DNA of 64,000 nucleotides from Rhyacophila brunnea. Taxonomy: Eukaryota; Arthropoda; Insecta; Trichoptera; Rhyacophilidae. Below are positions 38,527-49,193 of this stretch, in pieces. Made by a program: the position numbers and the translations under genes. Within the stretch, counting starts at the first letter, position 1; each line of letters opens with the position of its first letter. The notes under the pieces were generated by a model that did not search any database, was not told where the DNA came from, and worked only from the letters and a program-made list of their open reading frames with translations. Where the stretch lies: positions 2,232,001 to 2,296,000 of the forward strand of contig JAGYXB010001793.1 in the NCBI GenBank assembly GCA_022495005.1. Reading direction: 5' to 3'.

Positions 38527-38856
38527 TTAGGGAACTTCACGTCTAGCCTCTGTTGACTTGCGGATGGCCTTTGTCAAATATATAAGTAAAACTTCAAGAG
38601 TCGATGGGGACTCCTTAAGAAACTCCATTTCTTTTCTTTTCAACAGCAGCATTTCTGCTGCTATTTGAAGAGGTGTGAGTTCTTGTGGTAGGAAGTCCAC
38701 TGACTCCTCTGTTTGGTGATTATCATTAGCTAGACGTGAAGGTGGAGCTGCAGAGGTGGCAGTCTGCGACATAATAGTAGATAGCGGTGTGGACGGCATT
38801 ATTGGTGAGAATGTCGCTGCCGTATCTGGCATCAGCATTGTCGCCGACGTAATCAC
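38527..38856 (-). CDS. Possible terminal coding exon of an unknown gene
   Basis: The minus strand has an acceptor (CCTTTCCAG) directly before the open frame at 38856, 109 codons to a stop at 38527, and AATAAA about 120 bases on (complement of 38399-38404). The product is Ser/Thr/Pro-rich, then acidic, then a helix-prone end (LTPLQIAAEMLLLKRKEMEF). No family recognised and no upstream exon found; it may belong to a transposon's accessory gene. Confidence 0.35.
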   Translation of the reverse strand: MITSATMLMPDTAATFSPIMPSTPLSTIMSQTATSAAPPSRLANDNHQTEESVDFLPQELTPLQIAAEMLLLKRKEMEFLKESPSTLEVLLIYLTKAIRKSTEARREVP

Positions 38857-40826
38857 CTGGAAAGGATACAGATTAGATCAGAAGACAGCATTATATTTTA
38901 ATTTCCTATTATTTTGTCCACATTAAAAATGACAAAATTCTTTCCCGATCAAGGTTTATTTTTGTTAGAATTCCTTAAAAAAACTAAACTACCTTCCTTC
39001 TGCCCTGACACGATGAAGTATATGAGCGGTCACATTACACAAAAAGTCGAAAATAAAAAATCTGAAAACCATCGTAAAAATCCCCGAAACAAGCATGGCC
39101 TTCATAACTACAAAAGAAGTTGTTTATTGTAATGAACACTGGTAGGTACCTACGGACTTCACAAACCTTGGATTTTTCAACCATAATTGTGGATACTTTT
39201 TTAATATAGTCGGCAAAACACTAATTAGGTAGGTATTTGACACTTAACTAGTGTCATAAACGTAATCCGACCCTGTGTACTCACCGCAGGCAACTTTTTT
39301 TTTGCTATTAATAAAATAATGTGAAAAATATATTAGCAAACTAACCAAGAACTCAGTAAATAGATTTTTGTTTGCTTCAGTATATCTGGCGTAAAAATCA
39401 TTTATTAAAAGTGGAGATGAGGCGAACTTTTTTTTTTTGTCATTTTGATTTCCTAAGCTCCAATATTTTTATGAATTGAACTGACTTAAAACGACAAAGT
39501 GAAGCGAAATCAATTCAACGACTACTAATATTAGTGGTCCTTGAATTGATTTATCCACTTAGTTTTTTTTAAATTTCAACCAATATTGCCTCAAATTTCA
39601 ACATTATGATTAATTTGACCCTTTTATTCCATTTTTTTACGAGATAGCCATTGTTCTTCACAATAGTATAGAAGTGAGGGATTATAAAATTAGTCTCCAT
39701 ATTTGCAGAAAGGTTTGCAAACAACCTTTTATAGGACTGTTTTTTTGTAGTTTATAACTAGCGGTCGTTTAATAAACTATGCATTTGCAAACTGCGAACC
39801 TGTGGCTACATTAATTGTCTCCCTTTGCAACACTCCCCGCCTCCTAGTTTGGAAATCGCCGTCACCTTTTTTTAGACAGAGGGTTTTTTTTGCTTCTAAC
39901 GGATTATTTTGGCGTTGTTTTTCTTTGTTTAACTTTTTTTCCTATTTCTCAAAATTATAGTATTTTGGGCGTACTATACCTGTTTTATATCGTACATAGT
40001 TTTTGACCGTTCTTTGATAAGTTTGCTGCTTCTATTTAAGTTGACCAGACCAGAAATAACTGTCATCATCAATACACTCAAAAATCGTTTCAAAACAACT
40101 TCCAAACCTTACTAAAGTTCTACTCAATAACTACCGACTCAGAGTGATAATATTTATATCTTTTGACATAGGTACTATCAGCGCTCGAAATAGAAAATCT
40201 TACAAGCCGGAGCGCTCGATAATTTTCCAAAAAATTACGTCTGCCCGAATTTTTGTAACAACTATAGATAGATACCTACTTACCTACCATGTACAAAATG
40301 CAAATAGCCATTAATCATGCACGTCGACTGAGAATATCGATAGGCAACGTTTATCAGCGCCGCAGGCGAAAATACAACGCATTTCTACGAAATATACTCT
40401 AAAAATATATTTTTTGTCTTTATTTTCTGCTCGTGTACCATTTAGGTACCCCCATGGGACGCCACTGTCTTTTTAGTTAATTGATATTAGGTATATTTAG
40501 TGTGATTGATTTGATTTAATATGTTGATTTAGTAATAACACAATCAGTGACGTCCCCAGGACATATTATGCTGCCCTTAAATAGACTAAAAATACCGCTC
40601 TACCGTATTTAAAAAAATACTATAAGTACTTCAAGTATACATAAAAAAAGATTTTTATTTAAATGGATAACAAAATTTTAAGAAATATTATTTAATCAAT
40701 ATTCATTATTGTTTTAGAAGTGTGATTTATTATTCATTATTCTTTTAAAATAATATTTCTCTTCGACAACTAGAAAAGTTTAAGTACTTTTAAAAGGATC
40801 AATACATTGTTCTGTTAGGGCAGTGG

Positions 40827-40920
40827 TCGGCAAACTCATTAGTCAACAGAGCCAAAATATCAACAGTACAACGATTGAGATTTCTTTTGCGAGCCAAATT
40901 TCTTAAACTTAATATATAGC
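40827..40920. mobile_element. hAT-type terminus
   Basis: CAGTGGTCGGCAAACTCATT followed by GAGCCAAA-type text is a common hAT end. No partner end or transposase was identified. Other transposon ends nearby are GGGACGCCACTG ending 40467 and CAGTGACGTCCCC starting 40545. Confidence 0.45.
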
Positions 40921-41635
40921 GTCACTGTTCTGGCAGAAGACACTAATTCGAAAAAATGACATATTGAGTTAGTTATACCAAAATGTTCCTTATTTCAAAC
41001 TTTATCGTCTGGAAACCTTCTTAATAAATAAACAGTTTTTATTTTTAAGTCATCCTTTTTACGATTACTTAATAAACTCATTTCAAACATTTTAATAACT
41101 TCATAGTCAAATTACTCAAAACTAGTATTCTCCAGTTAGTGTGTTCTGCCAGAACAGAGACGATAGGTAGGTACACTGATAACTTGATATCATTCTAAAT
41201 AATGACCTTATTTATTGATAGCAATTAAATTGTAAGTAAGGTATCCATAAAATAAAATCATGACAATGACTGACAAACACTTAATGTGAACAATGGCCTT
41301 GCAAGTCAGGTTTGTATGTTGTTGTTTTTAATTTTAGGCACGATTCCAGGTTCTCATCAATATGACGACATCTCAATTTACTCTTGATAAGGTTCATGCT
41401 TGAAAAAGATTGTTAGCATGAATATGTAGATCCGGAAAGGAAAATAACAGTAAACGCTAGTTTTTTCAACTGATCATATGAGTCAGGAATACTATTCCAG
41501 GTATTTAAACATCATCATGTCTTCCTTCTCCAGGTCTTTCAAAGCAGACTACTAAACTTGTGCTGTGAACCATGTTCACATTTGTTTTTCTCCAATATGT
41601 CCATATAATAATTATTGTTAATATTTTTATGGGTG

Positions 41636-41885
41636 GGAATTAATCGCACAATGCAATAATCAAAATTCACAAAAAAAAAAATACTTTAACATTTGGAAAG
41701 TAGTTTTCACATATATTAAATGATTTCACAAATAAATAGATGAAATCACATAAAATAGTTTGTTTCACGAAACAAAAATCATAAATCACTCATTGTAAAT
41801 ATAAATTCACTCAATTTTGACAACTGCACACATTTGTAAAATTGTTCATCACAAAGAAAAGGTAGAAATTCACAAATGTCAAACT
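41636..41885. repeat. Dispersed repeat, copy 2
   Basis: Reverse-complement relative of 34486-34760, with about 80 percent similarity by eye. Confidence 0.75.
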
Positions 41886-42134
41886 AATAATTGTAGCAGC
41901 AATACAATTTATTAGAAGGCAATCGCAAAAATGATGCTTAGGTGTCAATATAATTAATGTTTAACGCAGTAATATAAATATGTGTATATTCATGCTGCTG
42001 TTGTTCATATATTATTTGATGTAAATCTACAACCAAATAATACCACCTAGGTATATCTTTTTCGGTTCATCGATATAAATTTTGGTAAATGTGGCGCAGA
42101 TGCCGTTATAAGATTGTAAAAGTATAATTTTTGA

Positions 42135-42260
42135 ACTTAACCTAACCTAACCTATTCTAACGTAATCTAACCTAATATAACTTAACCTAACCTAACCCAA
42201 CTTAACATAACCTAACCCAACCTAACCTGACCTGACCTAACCTAACCTAACCTAACCTAA
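42135..42260. repeat. Degenerate CCTAA (TTAGG) repeat tract, left part
   Basis: AACCTAACCTAACC-type pentamers with interspersed variants. TTAGG is the ancestral insect telomere repeat, so this is an interstitial telomere-like tract or a transposon-borne satellite. Confidence 0.85.
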
Positions 42261-44597
42261 TGTAGGCCTCCGAATCCTCGGCTAGCTCCGGGCCTGGAGT
42301 GGAGGTACATTCAAATTGTAGGAAGAACAGGTAGGCACTATGTCTAGTCCAATAAAAGAACTTTACACTATATTAAACAATTTTATTAGGTCTCACGATC
42401 ACCAAAGGTTCAAAGTTCAAATTATATAAGTCCGAAACCACAAAAATTATTAAAAAAAGAAGTCTTATTTATTATACAATATTAATTGTATAAACTAGCA
42501 CATTTATTATTTAATTATTTAAGAATTAATTTATCTTTATCTGTAATCGAGATTGCGCGAACACGGGGCACCGCGACAAAAGGTTGGGGACCGGGTCCAG
42601 TAATGATCGATAAAACTCGCGAATAAAACGACTAAGTCGCTGGTTGACACTTCACCACTATCTGTCAAAGTGACAGTAGGTATGGAGGTAGGTATCTGCC
42701 AGTAGGTATCGGGACGGCGACTTGTATATGAAAAGTGAGAACAAAATTCCGCCGCTGACCTTCGCAGGTTCAGGGTCGTGAATGTGAGCGAAGACTGATA
42801 TTGAATTTAAAAATATTGGGTTTATATGCAAATCTGGCCGATTTCATCCCTTAGCTCAACGTTTTTCGGGTGACAAAATTAATTAACGGTTTCCTTACGA
42901 GAGTGGCGGAAATTGTACAATGACTAATTACCCGCGACATCTACGTAAGGGCCGACTAAGAAAAATTATGGGCGCGAGTCGACGCTCGCCGGCGGGCGGC
43001 GTCGCTCACTCGTCACGTACGTCCTTCGAGTACCTAGGAGTACTGAGATCGTGTAATTGATGAAGCAGTACCGCAGTGTTTCTGGGCCAGCCCCACGAAA
43101 AACGCACCTACGAAGGCGTGCGAGGCATCGACGGATTCGTGGTTGAATTACCTATCGATACAGCACACCCCCCGCGTGGTGGCGCTCTTCATGGCTGAGG
43201 GAGGGGCGTTCCCGCGGCGGCCGGCTTTACGGGCCCTAGCGGCGCGAAGGTACCTCTCACCCAGAAACAAGAGTACTACAAAGTTAGCCTGGATGATAAG
43301 GCGTCATATGCCAGTGGTTAACTTGGCATATTTGCGGCACCAGGCCTTCGACAGCGCATACCAGTCCTTCGGCCAACTACCGTTGGGGGGCTCAACTTTG
43401 AGGCGCCCCGACGGCCTGAATACCTACTTGACGTTGGTCTAAGAATATGAACTCGGTAGATTGGTAATTTAACTACAAAATAAAAGCTTAATATAAACCC
43501 ATATCACGCGGGGAAGTTACTCGATTCTAATATATAAACGTATTGGTCGCGCAACCTTCCTCACATTAACAACTAATATAGCTCGGTGTCGCCACGGGCA
43601 CATACTTACGACTAGTTGACGGATGTCATTCCGTCAACCAAACATATAGGCAGTAATAATTGCTTAGTACATACTCATACCTAGCCGATCAAAGATTTCC
43701 CGCACTTTATTCCAGTACGTGGTCTCCTTGATCGACCAAAATCATTGATCCGATTCTCCCGTCGCGCGTGAGCGTGATGCCGTCATACACGCGAGCGAGA
43801 GGGGCTCTGTCACTGCAAAGCGAGCAAATTTGTATCTCGAAATCGGTTTCTACACATACGACAGAGACGCCGTCGTATGTGCGAGCAGGAAAGCTGCCAG
43901 AATACCGATTCGGAAACGCCGCGCGCGGAATGACCGCGAATATTAATGAACGGAATTGATATGTAAATTAATTGCGCGGGATCGTGATTATAATCGGATC
44001 GATGATTGCCTAGGTGTTGCTATGCTTTGTGATTGCACATACGTGCAAAAGGGAGCCTTCGCAACAGGCCTATGAGCATATATTAACAATTACTGTGCCG
44101 TGTACGTGCGACGCGTAGCGACATCGATCTATATGCCCTTATCACTACGTACATCTTAACTATTTTATATTACATACCCTCAACGCCCATCCATAAGTCC
44201 CCCTTTATTACCTTTTAACCCTTTACATTATATATGAATATTATATTACAATTTACACTATACATTAACATTACCAACAAATCATATTTAATTTAATTAC
44301 CCTTTTACCATATTATATTCGACAAACAAAATTCAACCTTATACTATATTACCTATTACCTATATTTACATGGTCAGTGGCGACCGACTTAACCATCCAC
44401 AGTTCACTCTGAGAAGCCGTGGGGCCTGTCAGAGCAAACTGCGGGACTTAACATATGAAATATTTTGTTCAGCTTCGCCAAGGGTCATCATCATTTCATC
44501 GGTGGCGCATTGACTACCAGGGTCAGACCGAGCGGCTGGGTGGCACTACTCCTTATGGGAGCGCCCCCCACAGGGGCGGAAAAACCTGTCGGTGACA
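42261..44597 (-). mobile_element. Solo LTR (2.3 kb) of a related element in the same CCTAA tract
   Basis: It begins TGTAGGCCTCCG and ends GGTGACA (TG...CA). It is flanked by CTAA on both sides (42257-42260 and 44598-44601), inside a CCTAA-repeat tract. On the minus strand the segment GTGATCGTGAGACCTAATAAA parallels GTGACCGTGAACTC...GAATAAA of the neighbouring LTRs, suggesting a related family in the same orientation. No internal region is present, as expected after LTR-LTR recombination. A 99-codon ORF (43143-43442) is not convincing. Most of the interval is otherwise featureless; its GC is higher around 42960-43440. Confidence 0.7.
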
Positions 44598-44656
44598 CTA
44601 ACCTAACCTAACCTAACCTAACCTAACCTAACCTAACCTAACCTAACCTAACCTAA
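44598..44656. repeat. Pure CCTAA repeat tract, middle part
   Basis: About eleven uninterrupted CCTAA units lie between the solo LTR and the full LTR element. They continue after the element as CTAACCTACCCCAACCTAAT (56971-56990). Confidence 0.9.
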
Positions 44657-47258
44657 TGACATGACCCGGCTCACGGCTAGCTCAATAATGCTACCGGGCC
44701 GTCACTGAGGAGACTAGTGATGAATTAGGAGAGGTGGATCTCCTTTGTAGTATCACAACTTTTGAATCCCCGAATAAAACTCTCAGCTGGTGTGGTGCCG
44801 AATTTATTCAGGTACTAGAGTTCACGGTCACACAATAAGGTTAACTGTCATTGTTCCCGTAATTAAATCTCATTAAAGTATCAGCAAACTATTTATTTGT
44901 TCACTATAGGATCTCTGTGAAATCTTTCACAAATTCCCGAAAAAGTCACACCTAATTCAGAGAATGTATACGCAGATATTCTTTGGATATTTTTAATTCG
45001 AGAAATATTTTCCCATAAGAAAGAAAATATAAATTATTCTTTGGTCACACAGTATTAGGTTTATAAAAAAGAATAGAATTATTTTATTGTTGTTTATAAA
45101 GTTTATTTATATTCACAGTGTATTTACAAATATTTATTTGTGATTACAGACTTGTTTACAGAAGGTTTGCTTAATGTTTACAAATTTATTTACTAAAATT
45201 TGTTTTTATGTTTATGAATTTGTTTACAAAAGTTTATTTTATAATTATGTTTACTTAATAAAGTTTCAAAAATTTATTTTATAATCCCGAAAAGATTTGT
45301 AAAATTTATTATTACAGACTGAGTTTATTAATTTGTTTTTATAAAACAAATCCGATCGCGTAATTTATCTCGATTACGTCACCTCGTATGATGAGTAATG
45401 AAAAATAAAATTAATCCGCGACGCGTCACTATCGACAGATACGTAGTATTCGTGCTACGTTTTAGCGGTCGACGTCACTACCGACAGATACGAGTTATTC
45501 GCGCTACGTTCTGCCCGTCGAAGGGGACTTACTGGTACGTATGAATCGCGAATGTACTGAGAACCGTGTCCCACAAGCTCGCAGAGAGGTCTGCTGCTTA
45601 CTGAAGATCGCCGGTGAGAAGTGTAGAAACTAATGATTTTACGGAAAAAGGATGTCACCTTTTATACCCTCGGGATGGAGGTTTAACAGGAAACAGTCCG
45701 TAAGGGATAGCAGATGTATATCTTTCTCTCACGGGATAAATTTACGTATATCTCCCGTTCCTGGTAACTTTCTAATAGAGATATCTTCTAATTAAATCGG
45801 GTTAAATTTACTCTACTTTATTTCCGCAAAATTAAGACTTAATAGGGGTGTTTTAAGCACCCTCTAGAACATGTCCTTTAAATACGTAGTTACGGTGACG
45901 TCAGCAAAATAGTTGATTTTATATGATTTTTCGTGTTCAAACGAAGGGGAAAGTTTTTAGCTTTCCAACGAGGTATCAGAATAGGTACTCGTGTACTAAA
46001 TAAGGGAATGGCAGTCTTTAAATTTAAAATGTCAAAATGAAAGGTTGACACCCACGTACTAGTCCTTTCCACCACTCTTGGCCTTTTAGGCCAATAGAAT
46101 TTTACTAAGTTTTAATAAAACTATTTGGAGCCGCAGAAAACGTTTCATTCGATATTTACCTTTCGGACGAACATTATTACGTGAAAATACTATAATATTA
46201 TACTTAACATTTCAACTTAAATATATAAATGCTTAATCCTAACAAGATGTTATTTACAAGCGACTACAAATTTATTTCGTCCTTAATAGTGGCTTTTCCA
46301 TAGTAATCTAAACGTAACCTTGAATCTATTTTTATCTGGCAACTCAACACAGCCGGGCCGTAAATTCTAGTCGAACAGAATTCAGTTAAGGTTCAAGGTC
46401 ACGCGTCAATTCGTGTTTTTAGTCGCAGTATTTGATTCTTTTATTACTTAGGAGGCAATTAAGATTTATTATTGTTTTATGGGTAGAAACCCATCTATAC
46501 CAGAATCTCAAGTTTTTCCAATTGTTACTTTTACAATATTCATTATAGTCAGCAAGTTATAGCATTAACAAAATCTATAATTATAATTACGCGTCTATAG
46601 ATATAGATACGCGTTTACAATATTTTTATAACGGTAGTTAACTCCTATCTTGTATTGATAAAATTAGTATTAAAATTCTTTATTTACAATTATACAGTAT
46701 ATAAATTTATAAATATTCAATTTTCTTTTCCAATTTTCATACACTTCCATTATAGCTATAAAAGTTATTGAAGCATGTACCTGCTTAATTTTACGTAAAC
46801 AATCTCTCCCATAACTTATTTTCTAAGTTTAATGGAGATTTCCCGGAAATTATTTCCGAAATAGATCGATTTGAAATTTCATGGCGTGTCATTTCGAGGT
46901 CTGCGGTCACAGCGTTCCAATTACACTTGAACAGTCTCGATTCTCCGAGGCGAAATTTTTTACGTAAAATTTTATTACATTTTACAAAGAAAAGGTTAAC
47001 AACATACATTTTACTTCCTAATACTAAACGATTACGCTACTGGTTACCTGTTCATGGTCTTTTTCGACCATTTCTTCTCTGCTTCTTCCATAGTTTAGGA
47101 CCATGGGACTTATATATTCTGTTTGTACCTCGTCGTGAGGTTGTCGCACGGCTATTTGAGAAGTAGAATTGACTACAAGGCTAGATTTGTATAGTTATGT
47201 CGTTAAACCATACTCTGCCATAAACACTAACTGAAGGTCGGCGTTTTTGTTCGTGTCA
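44657..47258 (-). repeat. 3' LTR (in element orientation), 2602 bp
   Basis: This is the full-length partner of 54461-56970. The left border abuts a pure CCTAA array ending in CTAA. The segment 45578-45668, absent from the other LTR, lies between two CTCG copies. In element orientation an AATAAA-type signal lies near the inner end (complement of 44806-44811, TTTATT), a candidate polyadenylation signal. Confidence 0.92.
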
Positions 47259-47275
47259 AATGCCCACCCTTAATA
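47259..47275 (-). promoter_or_regulatory. Candidate polypurine tract
   Basis: On the minus strand AAGGGTGGGCATT runs straight into the 3' LTR (TGACACG). The purine richness and position fit a plus-strand priming site, although it contains pyrimidines near its end. Confidence 0.5.
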
Positions 47276-47837
47276 AAGACATAACTGTATATGTCTAGTC
47301 TCAATTCACCATTGCCACACCTCAGGACTCAGTAATATGCAAAGCGATAAAGCAACAGTAAAGCATATTCAAAATAAAATATACAAAATCTGCGCATGCA
47401 CACAAAGTTTTTCTTTTACTTTTTATAATTAATATTCGCCCAGATTCAGGTCTTAAAATTCTAATTAATAAAAGAAAATTATATAATTCAATAATTCTGA
47501 AGTTAAAAATTTTATTTTGAGGACGGTGAGTGCTGTATGGGACGACTACTGCTTTTCCTGCCGAGGGACAACCGCAAGGAAGAGGACTCACGGAGACGCT
47601 CCCTTTACGACCCATGGACAGAAGTAGAGTTCGACTTCCCGTCGCGAATCACGTTCCCGCTTACTAGAAAATACGGCATAGTACCATGATATGCCAGGGA
47701 GACTCCCCTGACAATACCTTTAACATTAAATTACATAGGGTCATTTAAACCTATTCAATCTAACGCTCAATACTCCTAGCTATATATTACATTCTACAAG
47801 AATTTGAAATCAATCCCAATCAAGAGAATTATTTTTC

Positions 47838-48600
47838 GCAGCTCCGAATACTAATAAGGACTTAGCGTGAAAGTTACGAACTTCCCCACGCCTAGATTAG
47901 CAACACGTCTTCATTTCGCAGCTCCGAATACTATTAGGGGCTTAGCGTGGAAGTCAAGGACTTCCCCATGCCCTAATTAGCAACACTTTCTTCGTTTTGC
48001 TCTCCCCGAAGACTTATTTCTTTCTCGCTTCGAGAAAAGACTCGTTTGCTTCGATAATAGACTTATTTCTTTATCGCTCCTCTCGAAGACTTGTTGTTTG
48101 CTCCGATAATAGACTTATTTCTTTATCGCTCCTCTCGAAGACTTGTGGTTTGCTCCGATAATAGACTTATTTCTTTATCGCTCCTCTCGAAGACTTGTTG
48201 TTTGCTTCGATAATAGACTTATTTCTTTATCGCTCCTCTCGAAGACTTGTTGTTTGCTTTGATAATAGACTTATTTCTTTATCGCTCCTCTCAGAGACTT
48301 GTTGTTTGCTTCGATAATAGACTTATTTCTTTATCGCTCCTCTCGAAGACTTGTTTGTTTCGCAGCTCCGAATACTAATAAGGACTTAGCGTGAAAGTCA
48401 CGGACTTCCCCACGCCTTAATTAGCAACACGTTCTTCGTTTCGCTCTCCCCGAAGACTTATTTCTCTTTTGCTTCGAGAAAAGACTTGTCTTTCGCTTCG
48501 ATCAGAGACTTATTTCTTTATCGCTCCTCTCGAAGTCTTATCGCTCGCTTCGATAATAGACTTATTTCTTTATCGCTCCTCTCGAAGACTTATAGCTCGG
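47838..48600. repeat. Minisatellite of 52-bp units flanked by 72-bp modules
   Basis: About 48040-48355 holds six or so near-perfect units with the core ATAATAGACTTATTTCTTTA followed by TCGCTCCTCTCGAAGACTTG. A separate module, beginning GCAGCTCCGAATACTA and ending TAGCAACACG, occurs at about 47838-47910, 47918-47990, 48361-48432 and 49169-49238. Both lie between the last ORF and the 3' LTR of the element. Confidence 0.85.
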
Positions 48601-48613
48601 TTTAGTTAGAAAC

Positions 48614-49159
48614 TTAGCTTACAGGCGATGGCGGTAGCGATCGCTTTGAGCGACGCTTACCTGATCGGCCTATACGCTGATACTGACGTTTGGGGGGCGC
48701 ATTCCGGATGGGGGCGTCTCGTAAGACAGCGTCCAACGCATCCCGCCACTCGCCAAAGGTAGTACCTTGATCTTTGCTCCAGGGCGTTGGGAAGTTGGTC
48801 CTCGCAGGGCGCCGCCCTCCCAACCGTCCCACTCTCCTAAATTCTCTCTTGGGGGGCGCTATCTTGATGGGGGCGTCTTGTAAGACTGCGTCCAACGCAT
48901 CCAGCCTCTCGCCAAGGATCCTCTCTTCATTAGATATTGTCGAGTCAACAATTCTTTCCACTTCAGCTTCCCCATCGCTAAGTTCGGAATCTGTTCCTGA
49001 ACTCGCCAGTAGTTCTTCCCGCGCACATTCCTGCGCATCCATACGACGTTCTGACAGGGCGTGCACTCCCTCGTCTCTGTCGTTGGTAGCTTCGGAAAGC
49101 GGTGCAGGCGGTTCCACTGGGTCGTCTGCTCTTTCATTAGCCAGATTCTTCTCAAACTA
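48614..49159 (-). CDS. ORF3 of the LTR element, with a duplicated basic module
   Basis: A third minus-strand frame is open from just after a TAG near 49160 to 48614. There is no ATG at its start; the first is at 49042 (MDAQECAREE), and a GTG lies at 49117. The N-terminal half is acidic (SDGEAEVERI). The C-terminal half holds two related copies of about 38 residues: one with DALDAVLQDAPIKIAPPKRE then RRVGRLGGRRP, the next with DALDAVLRDAPIRNAPPKRQ then QRIGRSGKRRS. The Arg/Lys-rich tails suggest nucleic-acid binding, which is inference only. No known family is recognised. It may be reached by frameshift, by splicing, or from the internal ATG. Confidence 0.5.
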
Positions 49160-49193
49160 TTGCGCACCGCAGCTCCGAATACTAGTAAAGGAC

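Noticed and set aside
43143..43442. 99-codon ORF in the solo LTR
   Set aside because: It lies in a GC-rich part of an LTR, with no motif and no matching ORF in the related LTRs.
46791..47166. Overlapping 72- and 79-codon ORFs present twice in the window
   Set aside because: They are duplicated only because they lie in the two LTRs and overlap on opposite strands; no coding signature.
48040..48355. CRISPR-like array
   Set aside because: Units are contiguous 52-bp tandem repeats without unique spacers, in a eukaryotic retrotransposon.
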